64,000 bases of DNA from Natronococcus sp. CG52 (GCF_023913515.1 NZ_CP099391.1:372001-436000); one strand, 5' to 3'. Counted from the stretch's first letter, positions 16,198-24,833 are shown. A program made the numbers and translations. The notes: generated by a model not told the origin, from the sequence alone.

Positions 16198-16968
16198 TTA
16201 CTCGCCGGCGTCGTCGGTCTCGGAGTCGCCAGTCGCGTCGCTCGACTCCTCGTCGGTGCGGGCCTCGAGGCTCGGCAGGTTCGGGTCCCGGTAGGGGTTA
16301 CGGCCGTAGGCCGGGAGTTCGTCCTCGAGTTGCGATTTCAGCACTCGACGGAGGCGGTTCAGATTCGTCGTGTCGAGGCCGTACTGGGCCGCGAGTCGCT
16401 TGAACGCCTCCTCGTCCGTGATATCGTGGGCGCGGTACTGGCCGAACAGCTCGTCCATCCGGTCGGGTGACAGCGCCGAGGCGTCGATATCGTCGAGGCC
16501 GAAGTACGCCTGGCGGTCGACGTCGACCACGTGGCGGATGACGACCAGGGCGACCTTCGGAATCGCGCGCTGGCTGCCGAACTCGGTGAGGTCGATCTCG
16601 TCCATCACGCCGAGCGCGAGGTCTCGCTGCCACGGCGTCAGATCGAGGGCGTTACACAGCGCCTGGGTCGTCCGCAGGCGGTCGAGTCGGTGGGCGCGCT
16701 CGCTGTATCCCGGCGTCGCGCCGTGTTGTTCGTCGTGGAGCCGCCGGACGCTCTCCGGGAGCTCCTCGTCGGGCGACTCAGCGCGACCGATGACGGTCGC
16801 GCTCGGCGTGACGACGCCCCACTGGCGGACGGTCGAATCGCGCTGGACGTCTGCTCGGGAGAGTGACCCGGAGCCGGGGCGCGTCTCGAGGCGGCGGTCA
16901 CCGTCCCGGCCGTCGGGATCGGGGTCCCGCTGGAGGGCTGGCCCGGAGTCAACACCGTCGTCGTACAT
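16198..16968 (-). CDS. putative RNA polymerase epsilon-type protein
   Basis: 256 aa from the ATG at 16966-16968; the frame continues 53 codons upstream, but that part reads through a repeat and looks non-coding. The conserved core WGVVTPSATVIGRAESPDEE, RRLHDEQH, TTQALCNALDLTPWQRD and FGSQRAIPKVALVVIRHVVD is what I recall for the halobacterial protein annotated as DNA-directed RNA polymerase subunit epsilon, with a TFIIB/cyclin-like helical look. A helix-turn-helix-like segment, ITDEEAFKRLAAQYGLDTTN, follows. The name is from memory of annotation; biochemical evidence is limited. Confidence 0.65.
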   Translation of the reverse strand: MYDDGVDSGPALQRDPDPDGRDGDRRLETRPGSGSLSRADVQRDSTVRQWGVVTPSATVIGRAESPDEELPESVRRLHDEQHGATPGYSERAHRLDRLRTTQALCNALDLTPWQRDLALGVMDEIDLTEFGSQRAIPKVALVVIRHVVDVDRQAYFGLDDIDASALSPDRMDELFGQYRAHDITDEEAFKRLAAQYGLDTTNLNRLRRVLKSQLEDELPAYGRNPYRDPNLPSLEARTDEESSDATGDSETDDAGE

Positions 16969-17097
16969 CGTGTGTCGCTCAGACCGGGAGACGGAAAAAG
17001 ACTTGCTCGTTTTGCCGCCGTTGGGACTGCTAAACCGATTAACACGTCGTTCAGAAGTACAATCGCCCGATACAATCAGGTGCGAAAAAGCCCTTCG

Positions 17098-17129
17098 TAG
17101 CTCTACTTTGTGACCAGAACTACTCAAAG
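17098..17129 (-). repeat. 52-bp repeat family, copy 1 (32-bp core only)
   Basis: Core matches the family consensus at 27 of 32 positions. The 20 bp on the left side are not conserved. It lies about 130 bp upstream of the epsilon-type gene. Confidence 0.7.
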
Positions 17130-17184
17130 GAAACCGGCCCCTCGATTAACGACAGTCGCCCGGCTGGAGCGTCCGAGAACGGTA

Positions 17185-17236
17185 GAACGACCGACTACCC
17201 GTCATAGCTCTACCTTGTAACCAGAGATACTTAAAA
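17185..17236 (-). repeat. 52-bp repeat family, copy 2
   Basis: Core differs at 3 of 32 positions from the consensus. On the minus strand a TATA-like TTTAAGTAT precedes an ATG at 17203-17205, which opens a 19-codon frame ending at 17146. Confidence 0.8.
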
Positions 17237-17313
17237 CGAAAACGGCTCGAGTGAGAACACCAGTGCCGAAGTGGGATACCGGACGCGTCGCTGAGGAACG
17301 ATCGAAACCAGTC

Positions 17314-17365
17314 GAACGGATAACTTCCCGTCGTATCTCTACCTTGTGACCAGAGACACTTAAAG
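17314..17365 (-). repeat. 52-bp repeat family, copy 3
   Basis: One mismatch in the 32-bp core. The ATG present in copies 2, 4 and 5 is changed to ACG here. It begins 32 bp beyond the stop of the nucleotidyltransferase gene. Confidence 0.85.
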
Positions 17366-17397
17366 AACGGACGGGCGGTGCGCCGCCGCGACCCGCG

Positions 17398-18318
17398 TCA
17401 CCGTACCGTCTCGAGCATCTCGTCGATGAACTCGTCCAGTCGTTTCCGACTGGGTCCGTCTCGAGCGTGAATCTCGGGATCGATCCGTTTCGACGGGTGG
17501 GCGAACGCCCGACCCACCGCGTCGCCGACCCGAACGTCGCCCTCACCATCCCGCTTTCGCTCGAGTAGCGCTCGAGCGCGGTCGATTCGGGCCGCGTCGA
17601 ACGCCGACGGAGCCTGTTGGTCGAGGAACGTCTCGAACTCGAGCGCCGGGAGCTCGTGGTCGCCGCGTTCGCCGGTCGCTCGCAGGTAGCGCGCGGCCAT
17701 CGCGGCGCGGCAGACCGTCAGGTTTCGTTTGACCGTCAGCCTCGTCCGCGTCTCGGTGAACCGTTCGTCGTCCGCAGAAACGGTCGTCGTCCCGTCGTCG
17801 TCCTCGACGACGTACTCGTCTGCGCGCGCCTCGAGGATCGGAAAGAGCCGACCGTCGCTCCGAACCAGGTGCTCGGAGAGGTACTTGCGGTAGTTGTTCG
17901 CGGCGATCCCTCGCCACGCGTGGTAGAGGTCGATGGGGTTGTACGTTCGCTCGACGTACGCGGCCAGTTCGTCGGGGTCGTACGCGGCGCGGTATCGGAT
18001 CGGACTCCGGAGGAGATCGATCGCACCGTCGTTCGAGTCGGCGAGCAACGCCGCGAACTTGCGGACGTCCCAGCCCTGGTACTCGAACGCGTCGCGCTCC
18101 GCGAGGGTAACGTCGTCGACGCCCTCGAGGTGGGCGTACCGCCGCAGGTCCGTCGGCGCGTAGACGAAGCCGACATCGTAGTCGCTCGCCGGACTCGCCG
18201 CGCCCCAGGCGTGACTCCCGCGGGCGACCGCCAACACGACCGACACTTCGTGGGCGCGTTCGATCTCGGCGAGTTGATCGTCGACCGTTTCGCGCACGTG
18301 AGCGGGGACCGATCCCAT
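17398..18318 (-). CDS. predicted nucleotidyltransferase (Pol-beta superfamily)
   Basis: 306 aa. Residues about 28-52 carry the Pol-beta-type signature GSHAWGAASPASDYDVGFVY, i.e. GS...SD-x-D with both metal-binding Asp residues. The rest is helical with conserved DLLRSP, PIDLYHAWRGIAANNY and VKRNLTVCRAAMAARYL segments, as in the YcgL-type nucleotidyltransferases. These proteins transfer a nucleotide to an unknown acceptor; some are phage- or toxin-related. It stands alone and is framed on both sides by copies of the 52-bp repeat, two upstream and three downstream. Confidence 0.85.
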   Translation of the reverse strand: MGSVPAHVRETVDDQLAEIERAHEVSVVLAVARGSHAWGAASPASDYDVGFVYAPTDLRRYAHLEGVDDVTLAERDAFEYQGWDVRKFAALLADSNDGAIDLLRSPIRYRAAYDPDELAAYVERTYNPIDLYHAWRGIAANNYRKYLSEHLVRSDGRLFPILEARADEYVVEDDDGTTTVSADDERFTETRTRLTVKRNLTVCRAAMAARYLRATGERGDHELPALEFETFLDQQAPSAFDAARIDRARALLERKRDGEGDVRVGDAVGRAFAHPSKRIDPEIHARDGPSRKRLDEFIDEMLETVR

Positions 18319-18422
18319 CGTTACCGTCGTCCGCTACGTTTCGAGAGTGGACAAGTGCTCCGGCCCTCGTCCTCGCTCGAGGGCGTACCACACGCGTCGC
18401 TCGAACGGAGTTGAGTGCGGTA

Positions 18423-18474
18423 GAACGGACGACTTCCCGTCATAGCTCTACCTTGTGACCAGAGACACTTAAAG
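18423..18474 (-). repeat. 52-bp repeat family, copy 4 (consensus)
   Basis: The core matches the consensus exactly. Minus-strand TTTAAG lies about 27 nt before the ATG at 18441-18443, opening a 40-codon frame that ends at 18321, three bases before the nucleotidyltransferase ATG. Confidence 0.88.
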
Positions 18475-18555
18475 AGCGAGCGGGTGATCGAAGCGAAGAG
18501 ATCCTTGAGTCGACGAGCGATGGCTGCAGCGCTCACCGTTTGTAGGACACCCCGA

Positions 18556-18607
18556 GAACGGACGACTTCCCGTCATAGCTCCACCTTGTGACCAGAGACA
18601 CTTAAAG
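18556..18607 (-). repeat. 52-bp repeat family, copy 5
   Basis: One mismatch in the core; the 20-bp left part GAACGGACGACTTCCCGTCA is identical to copy 4. The ATG at 18574-18576 opens a 35-codon frame whose stop falls in the TATA-like sequence of copy 4. Confidence 0.88.
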
Positions 18608-18741
18608 AAACGAGCGTTCCCGAACACCACCCGCTGCCGGAGGTTCCGGCACGAGCGTGTTCGTTCGACACCGAAACTCACGTCGAAGGAGGGAGTACCG
18701 GTTCCGAAAGGTCTAATCGCACGCTACCCTGAATACGGACA

Positions 18742-19668
18742 ATGAGTCAACAGCTTCCGGACGTGCAGGCGTCGTCCCCCGACGTTACCGTCGGCCTGAG
18801 TCAGGTTGGCGTCACCGGCGTCGAGAAACTCGTCAAGATCGCCCGCGAGGACAAACGACCGATCGTGCTGACGGCCGAGTTCGAGGTCTTCGTCGACCTC
18901 CCCGCCTGGCGAAAGGGCGCGGACATGAGCCGCAACATGGAGGTCATCGACGAGATCCTCGAGGACGCCACCAGGGACGAGGCCTACCGCGTCGAGGAGG
19001 TCTGCGGCGAGGTCGCCGAACGACTCCTCGGCAAACACGACTACACTTCGCGCGCAGAGGTCTCGATGGAGGCGGAGTTCATGCGCCGCGAGCAGACGCC
19101 CGCGAGCGACCGCGAAACCCAGCACACGGTCGACATCATCGCGGCCGCCTCGGCGACCGAGGAGGGTACCCGCGAGGAGATCGGCGCGAAGGTCGTCGGA
19201 ATGACGGTCTGTCCCTGCTCGCAGGGGATGTCCGCCGCGCGCGCGAAACAGACGCTCGAGGACCTGGGCGTCGAGGAGGAGACGATCACGGAGTTTCTCG
19301 ACCAGGTGCCACAGCCGGGTCACTCCCAGCGCGGGCACGCGACGCTGACCGTCGAAGCGAACGGCGATCCGGACGTCGACCTCAACGACGTCATCGACAT
19401 CGCCCGCGACTCGATGAGCGCGCGGATCTACAACCTCGCAAAGCGACCCGACGAGGATCACATGACGTACGCGGCCCACGCGGACGCGAAGTTCGTCGAG
19501 GACTGCGTGCGGTCGATGGCCGAGGGGGTCGTCGACGAGTTCGATCACCTGCCGGACGACGCCGTGGTCACGATGAAACAGTCGAACGACGAGTCGATTC
19601 ACCAGCACAACGCTCACGCCGAACGAATCGTCGAGATGGATCAGTTGCGTTCGGAAGTCGACGACTAG
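18742..19668 (+). CDS. mptA: GTP cyclohydrolase MptA (GTP cyclohydrolase IV type)
   Basis: 308 aa. MptA converts GTP to 7,8-dihydro-D-neopterin 2',3'-cyclic phosphate, the first step of archaeal pterin (tetrahydrofolate/methanopterin-like) synthesis, and belongs to the FolE2 family. The metal and catalytic motif CPCSQGMSA is at C157-P-C159, preceded by [15 protein letters not shown] and followed by [17 protein letters not shown] with metal-ligand His residues. The C-terminus holds [20 protein letters not shown], also conserved. It is divergent from the nucleotidyltransferase gene; two 52-bp repeats lie between them. Confidence 0.95.
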   Translation: MSQQLPDVQASSPDVTVGLSQVGVTGVEKLVKIAREDKRPIVLTAEFEVFVDLPAWRKGADMSRNMEVIDEILEDATRDEAYRVEEVCGEVAERLLGKHDYTSRAEVSMEAEFMRREQTPASDRETQHTVDIIAAASATEEGTREEIGAKVVGMTVCPCSQGMSAARAKQTLEDLGVEEETITEFLDQVPQPGHSQRGHATLTVEANGDPDVDLNDVIDIARDSMSARIYNLAKRPDEDHMTYAAHADAKFVEDCVRSMAEGVVDEFDHLPDDAVVTMKQSNDESIHQHNAHAERIVEMDQLRSEVDD

Positions 19669-19748
19669 CGAGGCGACTGTAGCCATTGGTGTGCCGACTG
19701 CACGGCGAGAGGAAGATCGGCGCTGTCGAATCGAGTCAGGACCGATCT

Positions 19749-20564
19749 TCAGTTGCCGCTGTCGAGTACGAGCTGCTCTGCCTCTTCCCACCGCGGAACG
19801 AACTCGGAGTTGACCTTCGCGGCGAACTCCGGATCCTTGAGATCGATCATCCCGAACGCGTCGCCCGACGAGAGCGGGTTCGGAACCTGGATGCAGACTT
19901 CGACGCTGTCGATAACGTTGAACGAGCCGGTAACGGCGTCGTTGGTTCGGACGTCGTAGTTGTCGCGCGTCTGTAACACGTCCCGATAGCGCTCGCCGAC
20001 CTTCGGAGAGAGCGAGTTGACCATCTCTCGTGTCATCAGAATGTCGACTGCCACGCCGCGGTCGAGCGCGTTCTCGATCTCCGCGTGGATCTCCTCGCTG
20101 ACGACCTGTATATCTCGCGCGGGAACGGGATCGGCAAAGACCATCACGATGTGCTCGTCCGCGGCCGCCAGCCGCTCCAGCAACAGATCCACCGTCTCCT
20201 CCGGGCCGACGGCGGCGGTCCAGAACTGCTCCTCGACGGGGTCCGCCGCGTCGAGTTCGCTGGCGAGGTTATCGACGATCGACTCGTACTGCTCCGCCTT
20301 CTCCTCGAGTTCGCGCTTCTTGTCGTCGAGCAGGCGATCCAGCGCGGTCGAGGGTTCGACGGCGACGTACTTCTTCGGCCGACTCGCGGTCTGGCTGCGG
20401 ACGAGATTGTACTGTTCGATGCTGTTGAGCACGTCGTAGATCCGCCCCATCGGCACGTCGCTCGCGCGCGATAGCTCCTTGGCGGTCGTGGGACCGGTGT
20501 TCAGCAGTGCTCGGTACGCTCGAGCCTCGTACTCGGAGAGCCCGAGATCCCTGAGACTGGCCAT
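19749..20564 (-). CDS. TrmB-family transcriptional regulator
   Basis: 271 aa. An N-terminal winged helix (about residues 1-80) opens with LRDLGLSEYEARAYRALLNT and contains TAKELSRASDVPMGRIYDVL. A coiled linker (DDKKRELEEKAEQYESI) leads to a C-terminal effector domain of the phospholipase-D-like TrmB type (about 115-265). TrmB proteins sense sugars or metabolites and regulate central metabolism; the ligand here is unknown. It follows the DUF255 gene on the same strand with an 81-bp gap. Confidence 0.9.
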   Translation of the reverse strand: MASLRDLGLSEYEARAYRALLNTGPTTAKELSRASDVPMGRIYDVLNSIEQYNLVRSQTASRPKKYVAVEPSTALDRLLDDKKRELEEKAEQYESIVDNLASELDAADPVEEQFWTAAVGPEETVDLLLERLAAADEHIVMVFADPVPARDIQVVSEEIHAEIENALDRGVAVDILMTREMVNSLSPKVGERYRDVLQTRDNYDVRTNDAVTGSFNVIDSVEVCIQVPNPLSSGDAFGMIDLKDPEFAAKVNSEFVPRWEEAEQLVLDSGN

Positions 20565-20645
20565 ACGAACAGAGGTTCACCCGAGAAACAAAAACGCTGT
20601 GGTAGTTTGCTGAATTTCTGACCTGCGGCGTCTTACCCCCGTAGC

Positions 20646-22286
20646 TCACTCGAGAACTGTCCGGACTCGATCGCTCAACTTCTCCGGAGTTTCGGCCGGC
20701 GGTGAGACCTGATCGCCGCGTTCGACGCGTGCGGTACCGGATTCCAGCCCGTCGGCTCCCGGGACGACGACCTTCTCGTGATCCGCGAGGCGCAACGCCG
20801 CGCGATGGAGGTCCGAACCGGGATCGTCACCGACACGGAGCACGAGCGGCCCCTCGAGCAGCCGGGAGACGACCGTCGCGTACTGGGCTATCTGGACGCC
20901 GAAGCGGTCACTGGCGCCGGCAAAGTCCTCGAGCGTCTCTCTGGCGATCCGTCGGTATCGATCCTCGCCAGTGAGCACCGCGAGCTCGGCCAGTCCGTCG
21001 GCGAGGGCGACGTTCGCGTCCAGCGGTCGCAGCGGTCGGTCGCACAGTCCGACGCCGTCGGCCGCGCTGTCGACGAACGAGTCCCCCTCACGGAGCCGGT
21101 CGATCGTCGCGTCGGCGATCGCCGTCGCATCTGCGAGGACGTCCGTCTCGAGCGTGCTCCCGGCCGTCGTCAGGGCGGCGAGCCCGCGGGCCTGGTTCGA
21201 GAGCAGGCACACCGGTTCGTCGGCGGTGTCGCCGTCCTCGAGTGCGTGTGCGACGACGCCGTCGACGAGCAGTTCCTCCCGGAGCGTCGCGAGCGCGCGC
21301 TCGGCGTACCGCCGTGCCCGCTCGTCGTCCGTGTAGGCGTAGTAGGTGAGCAGCCCTTCGATCGCCAGCGCGTTCGGGCCGGCGAAGACGCCCTCGTCGA
21401 CCGGCGGATCGTCGGCAGCCTCGCGCTCGGAGGGCTCGAGGCTGTAGCTCGCCGCGTCTCCGGGGGCCTGACTGTTCGCGAACGCGTCGGCGTCGGCGTT
21501 CCACAGCGTCGTCGTCAGGAACTCGATAGTGCGTTCGGCGGGGTCGCGGTACTCGTCTTTCCCCGTGTGGAGGTAGGCGTTCGCGAACGCGCGTACGAGC
21601 GCGGCGTTGGAGTCGAGCAGCTTCTCGTGCTGGAGCCCCGACCAGTCGCGTTCGGTCGCGAACCGGTAGAAGCCGCCCTCGTACTCGTCGAGCAGGTTCG
21701 CGCTGACAGCGTCGAACGAGCGCAGCGCCATCTCGCGGTCGCGCTTGAGCGCGAACTCGAGCGCGTCGGGCAGCGGGAACTTCGGTCCCGACCCCCAGCC
21801 CCCGGCAACCTCGTCGTAGGCCTCGGTAAGCTGGCCGAGCATCGACGCCTCGTCGTCGCTCGAGAGCGCGCCGGCCGGCGGCTCGTCCTCTCGAAGCGCC
21901 CGGGGGACGCGAGCGGCGCCGCTGCCTTTCGTCTCCCACATCGTGCGGACGCTGTCGAGCACCTGGCGCATCCCGTCCGGGCCGAGGTAGCCGGCGCCGG
22001 TCAGGACGTTCCCGTCCGGGGCGAGAAAGACCGTCGACGGAAAGCCGCCCATGTTGTACCGATCGCGCACGCGCGGATGACGGTCGACGTCGACTCGAAC
22101 CGGGACGAAGCCGTCGTTGACGTGTGCCGCGATCCGCGGCTCCGCGTAGGTCTCCGCATCCATCTCGTGGCAGTGATCGCACCACGCTGCGGTGAGCGAA
22201 CACAGAACTGGGACGTCGGCCGAAGCGGCCTCGTCGAAGGCGTCCTGGCCCCACTCGCGCCACTCGACGCGCGTTTGATCGTTCAT
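20646..22286 (-). CDS. DUF255/YyaL-type protein with thioredoxin-like domain
   Basis: 546 aa, shorter than the roughly 700 aa of bacterial YyaL. An N-terminal thioredoxin-like domain has the redox motif CDHC (C36-C39) in LTAAWCDHCHEMD and NMGGFPSTVFLAPDG. It is followed by an (alpha/alpha)6 barrel-like region starting at GGWGSGPKFPLPDALEF (about 163-179) with GGFYRFATERDWSGLQHEKL. The function of the family is unknown; the fold suggests carbohydrate epimerase or glycosidase ancestry. No signal peptide. Confidence 0.9.
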   Translation of the reverse strand: MNDQTRVEWREWGQDAFDEAASADVPVLCSLTAAWCDHCHEMDAETYAEPRIAAHVNDGFVPVRVDVDRHPRVRDRYNMGGFPSTVFLAPDGNVLTGAGYLGPDGMRQVLDSVRTMWETKGSGAARVPRALREDEPPAGALSSDDEASMLGQLTEAYDEVAGGWGSGPKFPLPDALEFALKRDREMALRSFDAVSANLLDEYEGGFYRFATERDWSGLQHEKLLDSNAALVRAFANAYLHTGKDEYRDPAERTIEFLTTTLWNADADAFANSQAPGDAASYSLEPSEREAADDPPVDEGVFAGPNALAIEGLLTYYAYTDDERARRYAERALATLREELLVDGVVAHALEDGDTADEPVCLLSNQARGLAALTTAGSTLETDVLADATAIADATIDRLREGDSFVDSAADGVGLCDRPLRPLDANVALADGLAELAVLTGEDRYRRIARETLEDFAGASDRFGVQIAQYATVVSRLLEGPLVLRVGDDPGSDLHRAALRLADHEKVVVPGADGLESGTARVERGDQVSPPAETPEKLSDRVRTVLE

Positions 22287-22424
22287 ACTGGTCCGTTGGC
22301 CGTCCGCGGCCTAAGAGCTTCGTTCGGGTTCGAGCGGACGGACGGATCGATCCGCTCCGCCGCGAACGTCCGCGTCGCGAAACGAGTGTAAAGGGTTTTC
22401 ACCCGGCAACGGCTATATTGCGGT

Positions 22425-23012
22425 ATGCTCCGGTGGATCCTTGCGCTACTGCTGATCCCGTTTCTCGATGCGGTGCTCCTCGGGTTCGTCGCGACCGCCT
22501 ACACCGGCTGGACGCTGATGGTCCTGCTGGTCGTGTTGACCGGTCTCGTCGGAATGTTGCTCGTGCGGGCCGAGGGACGGCGGACGATCCGAAAGATGCA
22601 GCGGTCGCTCGCCGAGGGGAGACCGCCGACCAACGAGTTGCTCGACGGCGGGTTCCTGATCGCCTCCGGAGCGTTTCTGCTCACGCCGGGTCTGGTCACG
22701 GACCTGATCGGCTTCCTGCTGGTCGTTCCGCTGACCCGGATCCCGATCCGAACCGCGCTCAAACGCTACGTGATCGTCCCGTACGCGGACAAGAAGACTG
22801 GCGGCTTCGCCAGCGGCAAGGTCTGGACGTTCGGCTTCCCGGACGAGAACGAATCGGGGGCGAGCCGAACCGAATCGACCGATGGCGGGACCTACGACCT
22901 CGGCAAGGACGCCTACTCGGTCGATTCGAACGACGAGGACTCGTACACGATCGAGTTCGGCGACGAGGAGACGGACTCGAGCGACGATAGCGACGACCCC
23001 TTCGCTCGGTAG
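22425..23012 (+). CDS. FxsA-family membrane protein
   Basis: 195 aa. Three to four membrane segments lie in the first 110 residues (LRWILALLLIPFLDAVLLG; TLMVLLVVLTGLVGMLLV; FLIASGAFLLTPGLVTDLIG), with the conserved FxsA feature GAFLLTPGLVTDLIGFLLV-P. A long acidic cytoplasmic tail (about 130-195) is a halophile addition. FxsA affects phage exclusion in E. coli when overproduced; the normal role is unclear. It is divergent from the DUF255 gene and followed by tRNA-Ile. Confidence 0.9.
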   Translation: MLRWILALLLIPFLDAVLLGFVATAYTGWTLMVLLVVLTGLVGMLLVRAEGRRTIRKMQRSLAEGRPPTNELLDGGFLIASGAFLLTPGLVTDLIGFLLVVPLTRIPIRTALKRYVIVPYADKKTGGFASGKVWTFGFPDENESGASRTESTDGGTYDLGKDAYSVDSNDEDSYTIEFGDEETDSSDDSDDPFAR

Positions 23013-23080
23013 CGGTTCGCACGGGTCCGAGAGAAAGAAACGCTTAAACATATAACCGCACAACTGACTGATGCGGACGC

Positions 23081-23154
23081 GGGCCAATAGCTCAATTAGG
23101 TCGAGCGCCACTCTGATAAGGTGGAGGTTCTCGGTTCAAATCCGAGTTGGCCCA
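23081..23154 (+). tRNA. tRNA-Ile (GAT)
   Basis: Acceptor GGGCCAA pairs with TTGGCCC, D-arm GCTCAATTAGGTCGAGC, anticodon stem CCACT/GGTGG around loop CTGATAA (anticodon GAT), and T-arm CTCGGTTCAAATCCGAG. Discriminator A, no encoded CCA. The last 14 bases plus two more are repeated at 24630, marking this tRNA as an integration site. Confidence 0.96.
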
Positions 23155-23156
23155 CT
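23141..23156. repeat. attL-like direct repeat at tRNA-Ile
   Basis: TCCGAGTTGGCCCACT forms the 3' end of tRNA-Ile and is repeated exactly at 24630-24645 in the same orientation. Confidence 0.8.
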
Positions 23157-23386
23157 CAGCTTCTGAACGCTTCTTAGACACTCGGAAACGCCAGGTTTAG
23201 CGTTCAACGGTTCCGTTCACGGCGTTCGAGGGAACCGATGTCCCCTCGATTTCGCCGCTTAGTTGATTCACTTCTGAACGCGGGTCGCCTCCGTCTTGGG
23301 ATTCCAATTAGCCCAAACGGTTGTATAGTTGATAAAATTTTGGGTGGTCAGACATCGTATTTCTAAATCAAAACGCATCTTTGGCA

Positions 23387-23896
23387 TTACTCGAAGAGAG
23401 GCGCAGACGTGTCGAACCCGATTGGTCGTTCCCCCTCCCAGTTGACGGCGAGGATCGCATCTCGAAACGATTTGATTCTCTGCTCAACGACGTCGAGCGG
23501 ATGCGTGTCGATGAATTGCGCTTGTTCGTGAGCGACGACCGTCGAGCCGTCGTTCACTTGCAAGTGTACCGGTCCGAGGTCGTGGTGAGTGTCATCTTGG
23601 TGCCAGCTGACCAGCAGACTTCGGTCCGGCTCAATCCAGTTGATCCTGTAGTGCTCATACGGATCGCTCGTTCGTAGCTGGAACCCGACCTCGACCCGAG
23701 CGCCTGTCGCTGGATACTCGTCATCGTCGAGAAACTGTCGCGGATTCACGTCGCCAATGACATAATACGGGCCAGCTTCGCGCGGCTCAGCACGCCGTCG
23801 TCGAACGTTGTCACAGTCAGCACTGAGCCGTTGCTGGATACGGTCGTGGAGCCGTTTGCTCTGCAAGTTCGCCCGATTAGCGAGAAATACAACCAT
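23387..23896 (-). CDS. uncharacterised protein, possible toxin-like partner
   Basis: 169 aa from the ATG at 23894-23896; the frame is open for 37 more codons upstream, but they overlap the preceding reading frame. The stop of that frame and this ATG overlap (TAATG), so translation is coupled. The core RVEVGFQLRTSDPYEHYRIN, LLVSWHQDDTHHDLGPVHLQ is predicted beta-rich. It resembles in outline small TumE/DUF6516-like proteins of toxin-antitoxin pairs, but I cannot confirm this. The coiled-coil tail of the upstream frame could be its former partner. Confidence 0.6.
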   Translation of the reverse strand: MVVFLANRANLQSKRLHDRIQQRLSADCDNVRRRRAEPREAGPYYVIGDVNPRQFLDDDEYPATGARVEVGFQLRTSDPYEHYRINWIEPDRSLLVSWHQDDTHHDLGPVHLQVNDGSTVVAHEQAQFIDTHPLDVVEQRIKSFRDAILAVNWEGERPIGFDTSAPLFE

Positions 23897-24513
23897 TAAG
23901 CGAACGACGAACGCGAGTCGGTTCGGGACGAGGAGAGTTCGACGACATCTCCGTACAGCTGGAGCGCATGCTTTACGAGCCCGAGTTCCGTGTTGATCGC
24001 TTCCCATGTAGCGATCACGTTGCGATGCTCTCTAAGCTCTTCAGCCGACAACTCGTCCGTAGCGAGTCGCTCTCGGAACTCCGTGAGCGATCCAACGTTG
24101 TACTCCGCCGCGAGCTCTTCTTGCTCCGCTTTCAGCTCCGTGAGTTGGCTTTCTAACTCGTCGCGCTGTTGCTCCTCCGGCGGGACCTGCGGGACCATGA
24201 CTTTGGTGTGCAGGTCCGGATCGACCGCCTCGATCGATCCGCACCAGCGGAGGAACACGCGGATCGTACACATCTGCGTCTGGAGCGAGACGGTGTTGAG
24301 GTCGCCGTCCTCCTTCCGCCAGAGACGGTACTCGTGTACGTGCCGCCCCGTGAGGTCGTTCATGTTGTCGATGTCTTTCTCGTCGCACCAGCGGACGAAG
24401 TGGTTCGTCCGGTAGCGGTGGCCGCGAACGGTCCACTCCATCGATTGCGTCTCCTTGTGGTCGAGGTAGAGTTGCTGCGCGGTGCGCGGATCGATCGGTT
24501 CGAGATTATCATT
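23896..24513 (-). pseudogene. tyrosine recombinase N-terminal remnant fused to a coiled-coil frame
   Basis: Residues 1-68 of the frame from the ATG at 24441 (WTVRGHRYRTNHFVRWCDEK, LTGRHVHEYRLWRKEDGDLN, MCTIRVFLRWCGSIEAV) are the SAM-like core-binding domain of haloarchaeal integrases. In the same frame upstream, 24442-24513 encodes NLEPIDPRTAQQLYLDHKET, the usual integrase N-terminus, but without a start codon in frame. After about residue 70, the catalytic R-H-R-Y domain is absent and replaced by a coiled coil (ELESQLTELKAEQEELAAEY) and a helical tail. This looks like a deletion fusion between an integrase and the first gene of a two-gene cassette. Confidence 0.7.
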
Positions 24514-24629
24514 TCCGTGATTGGATATGGCTTTCCCCGGAATCCCAACTTGAAGGAAACCACCTGACAGCGTCCGATTATCAGAAGCATTCAGACGCTG
24601 AACGGAACTGTAAGGTCAACGAACCATTT

Positions 24630-24645
24630 CCGAGTTGGCCCACTT
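24630..24645. repeat. attR-like direct repeat
   Basis: Exact copy of 23141-23156 (TCCGAGTTGGCCCACT), the distal end of the tRNA-Ile element. Confidence 0.8.
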
Positions 24646-24833
24646 TTCGTTGCGACTATACCGTGAGCAGCGAGTACGTGCTGCCACGAGGATTTGAAGT
24701 AACGAAGTCGCAGCCCAGGACGAATACGAAATCTGGACCGACAACACGCATGCTGAACGGAACTTCGACGTTCAGTAGTTGTCTCACGTCGCATCACCAC
24801 GTTTAACCACTTCCAAAGAAGGCTGCGATCGGT

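Larger units (their letters stand above)
23141..24645. mobile_element. decayed 1.5-kb integrated element at tRNA-Ile
   Basis: Exact 16-bp direct repeats bracket 1.49 kb that contains a truncated tyrosine recombinase fused to a coiled-coil sequence, plus one uncharacterised gene. The GC content is visibly lower than in neighbouring genes between 23160 and 23400. The layout (tRNA 3' end, cargo, recombinase remnant, repeat) is that of an archaeal integrative element reduced by deletion. Confidence 0.7.

Noticed and set aside
17098-18607. CRISPR array
   Set aside because: Spacing between copies is irregular (107, 129, 1109, 133 bp), a gene lies between copies, and there are no cas genes.
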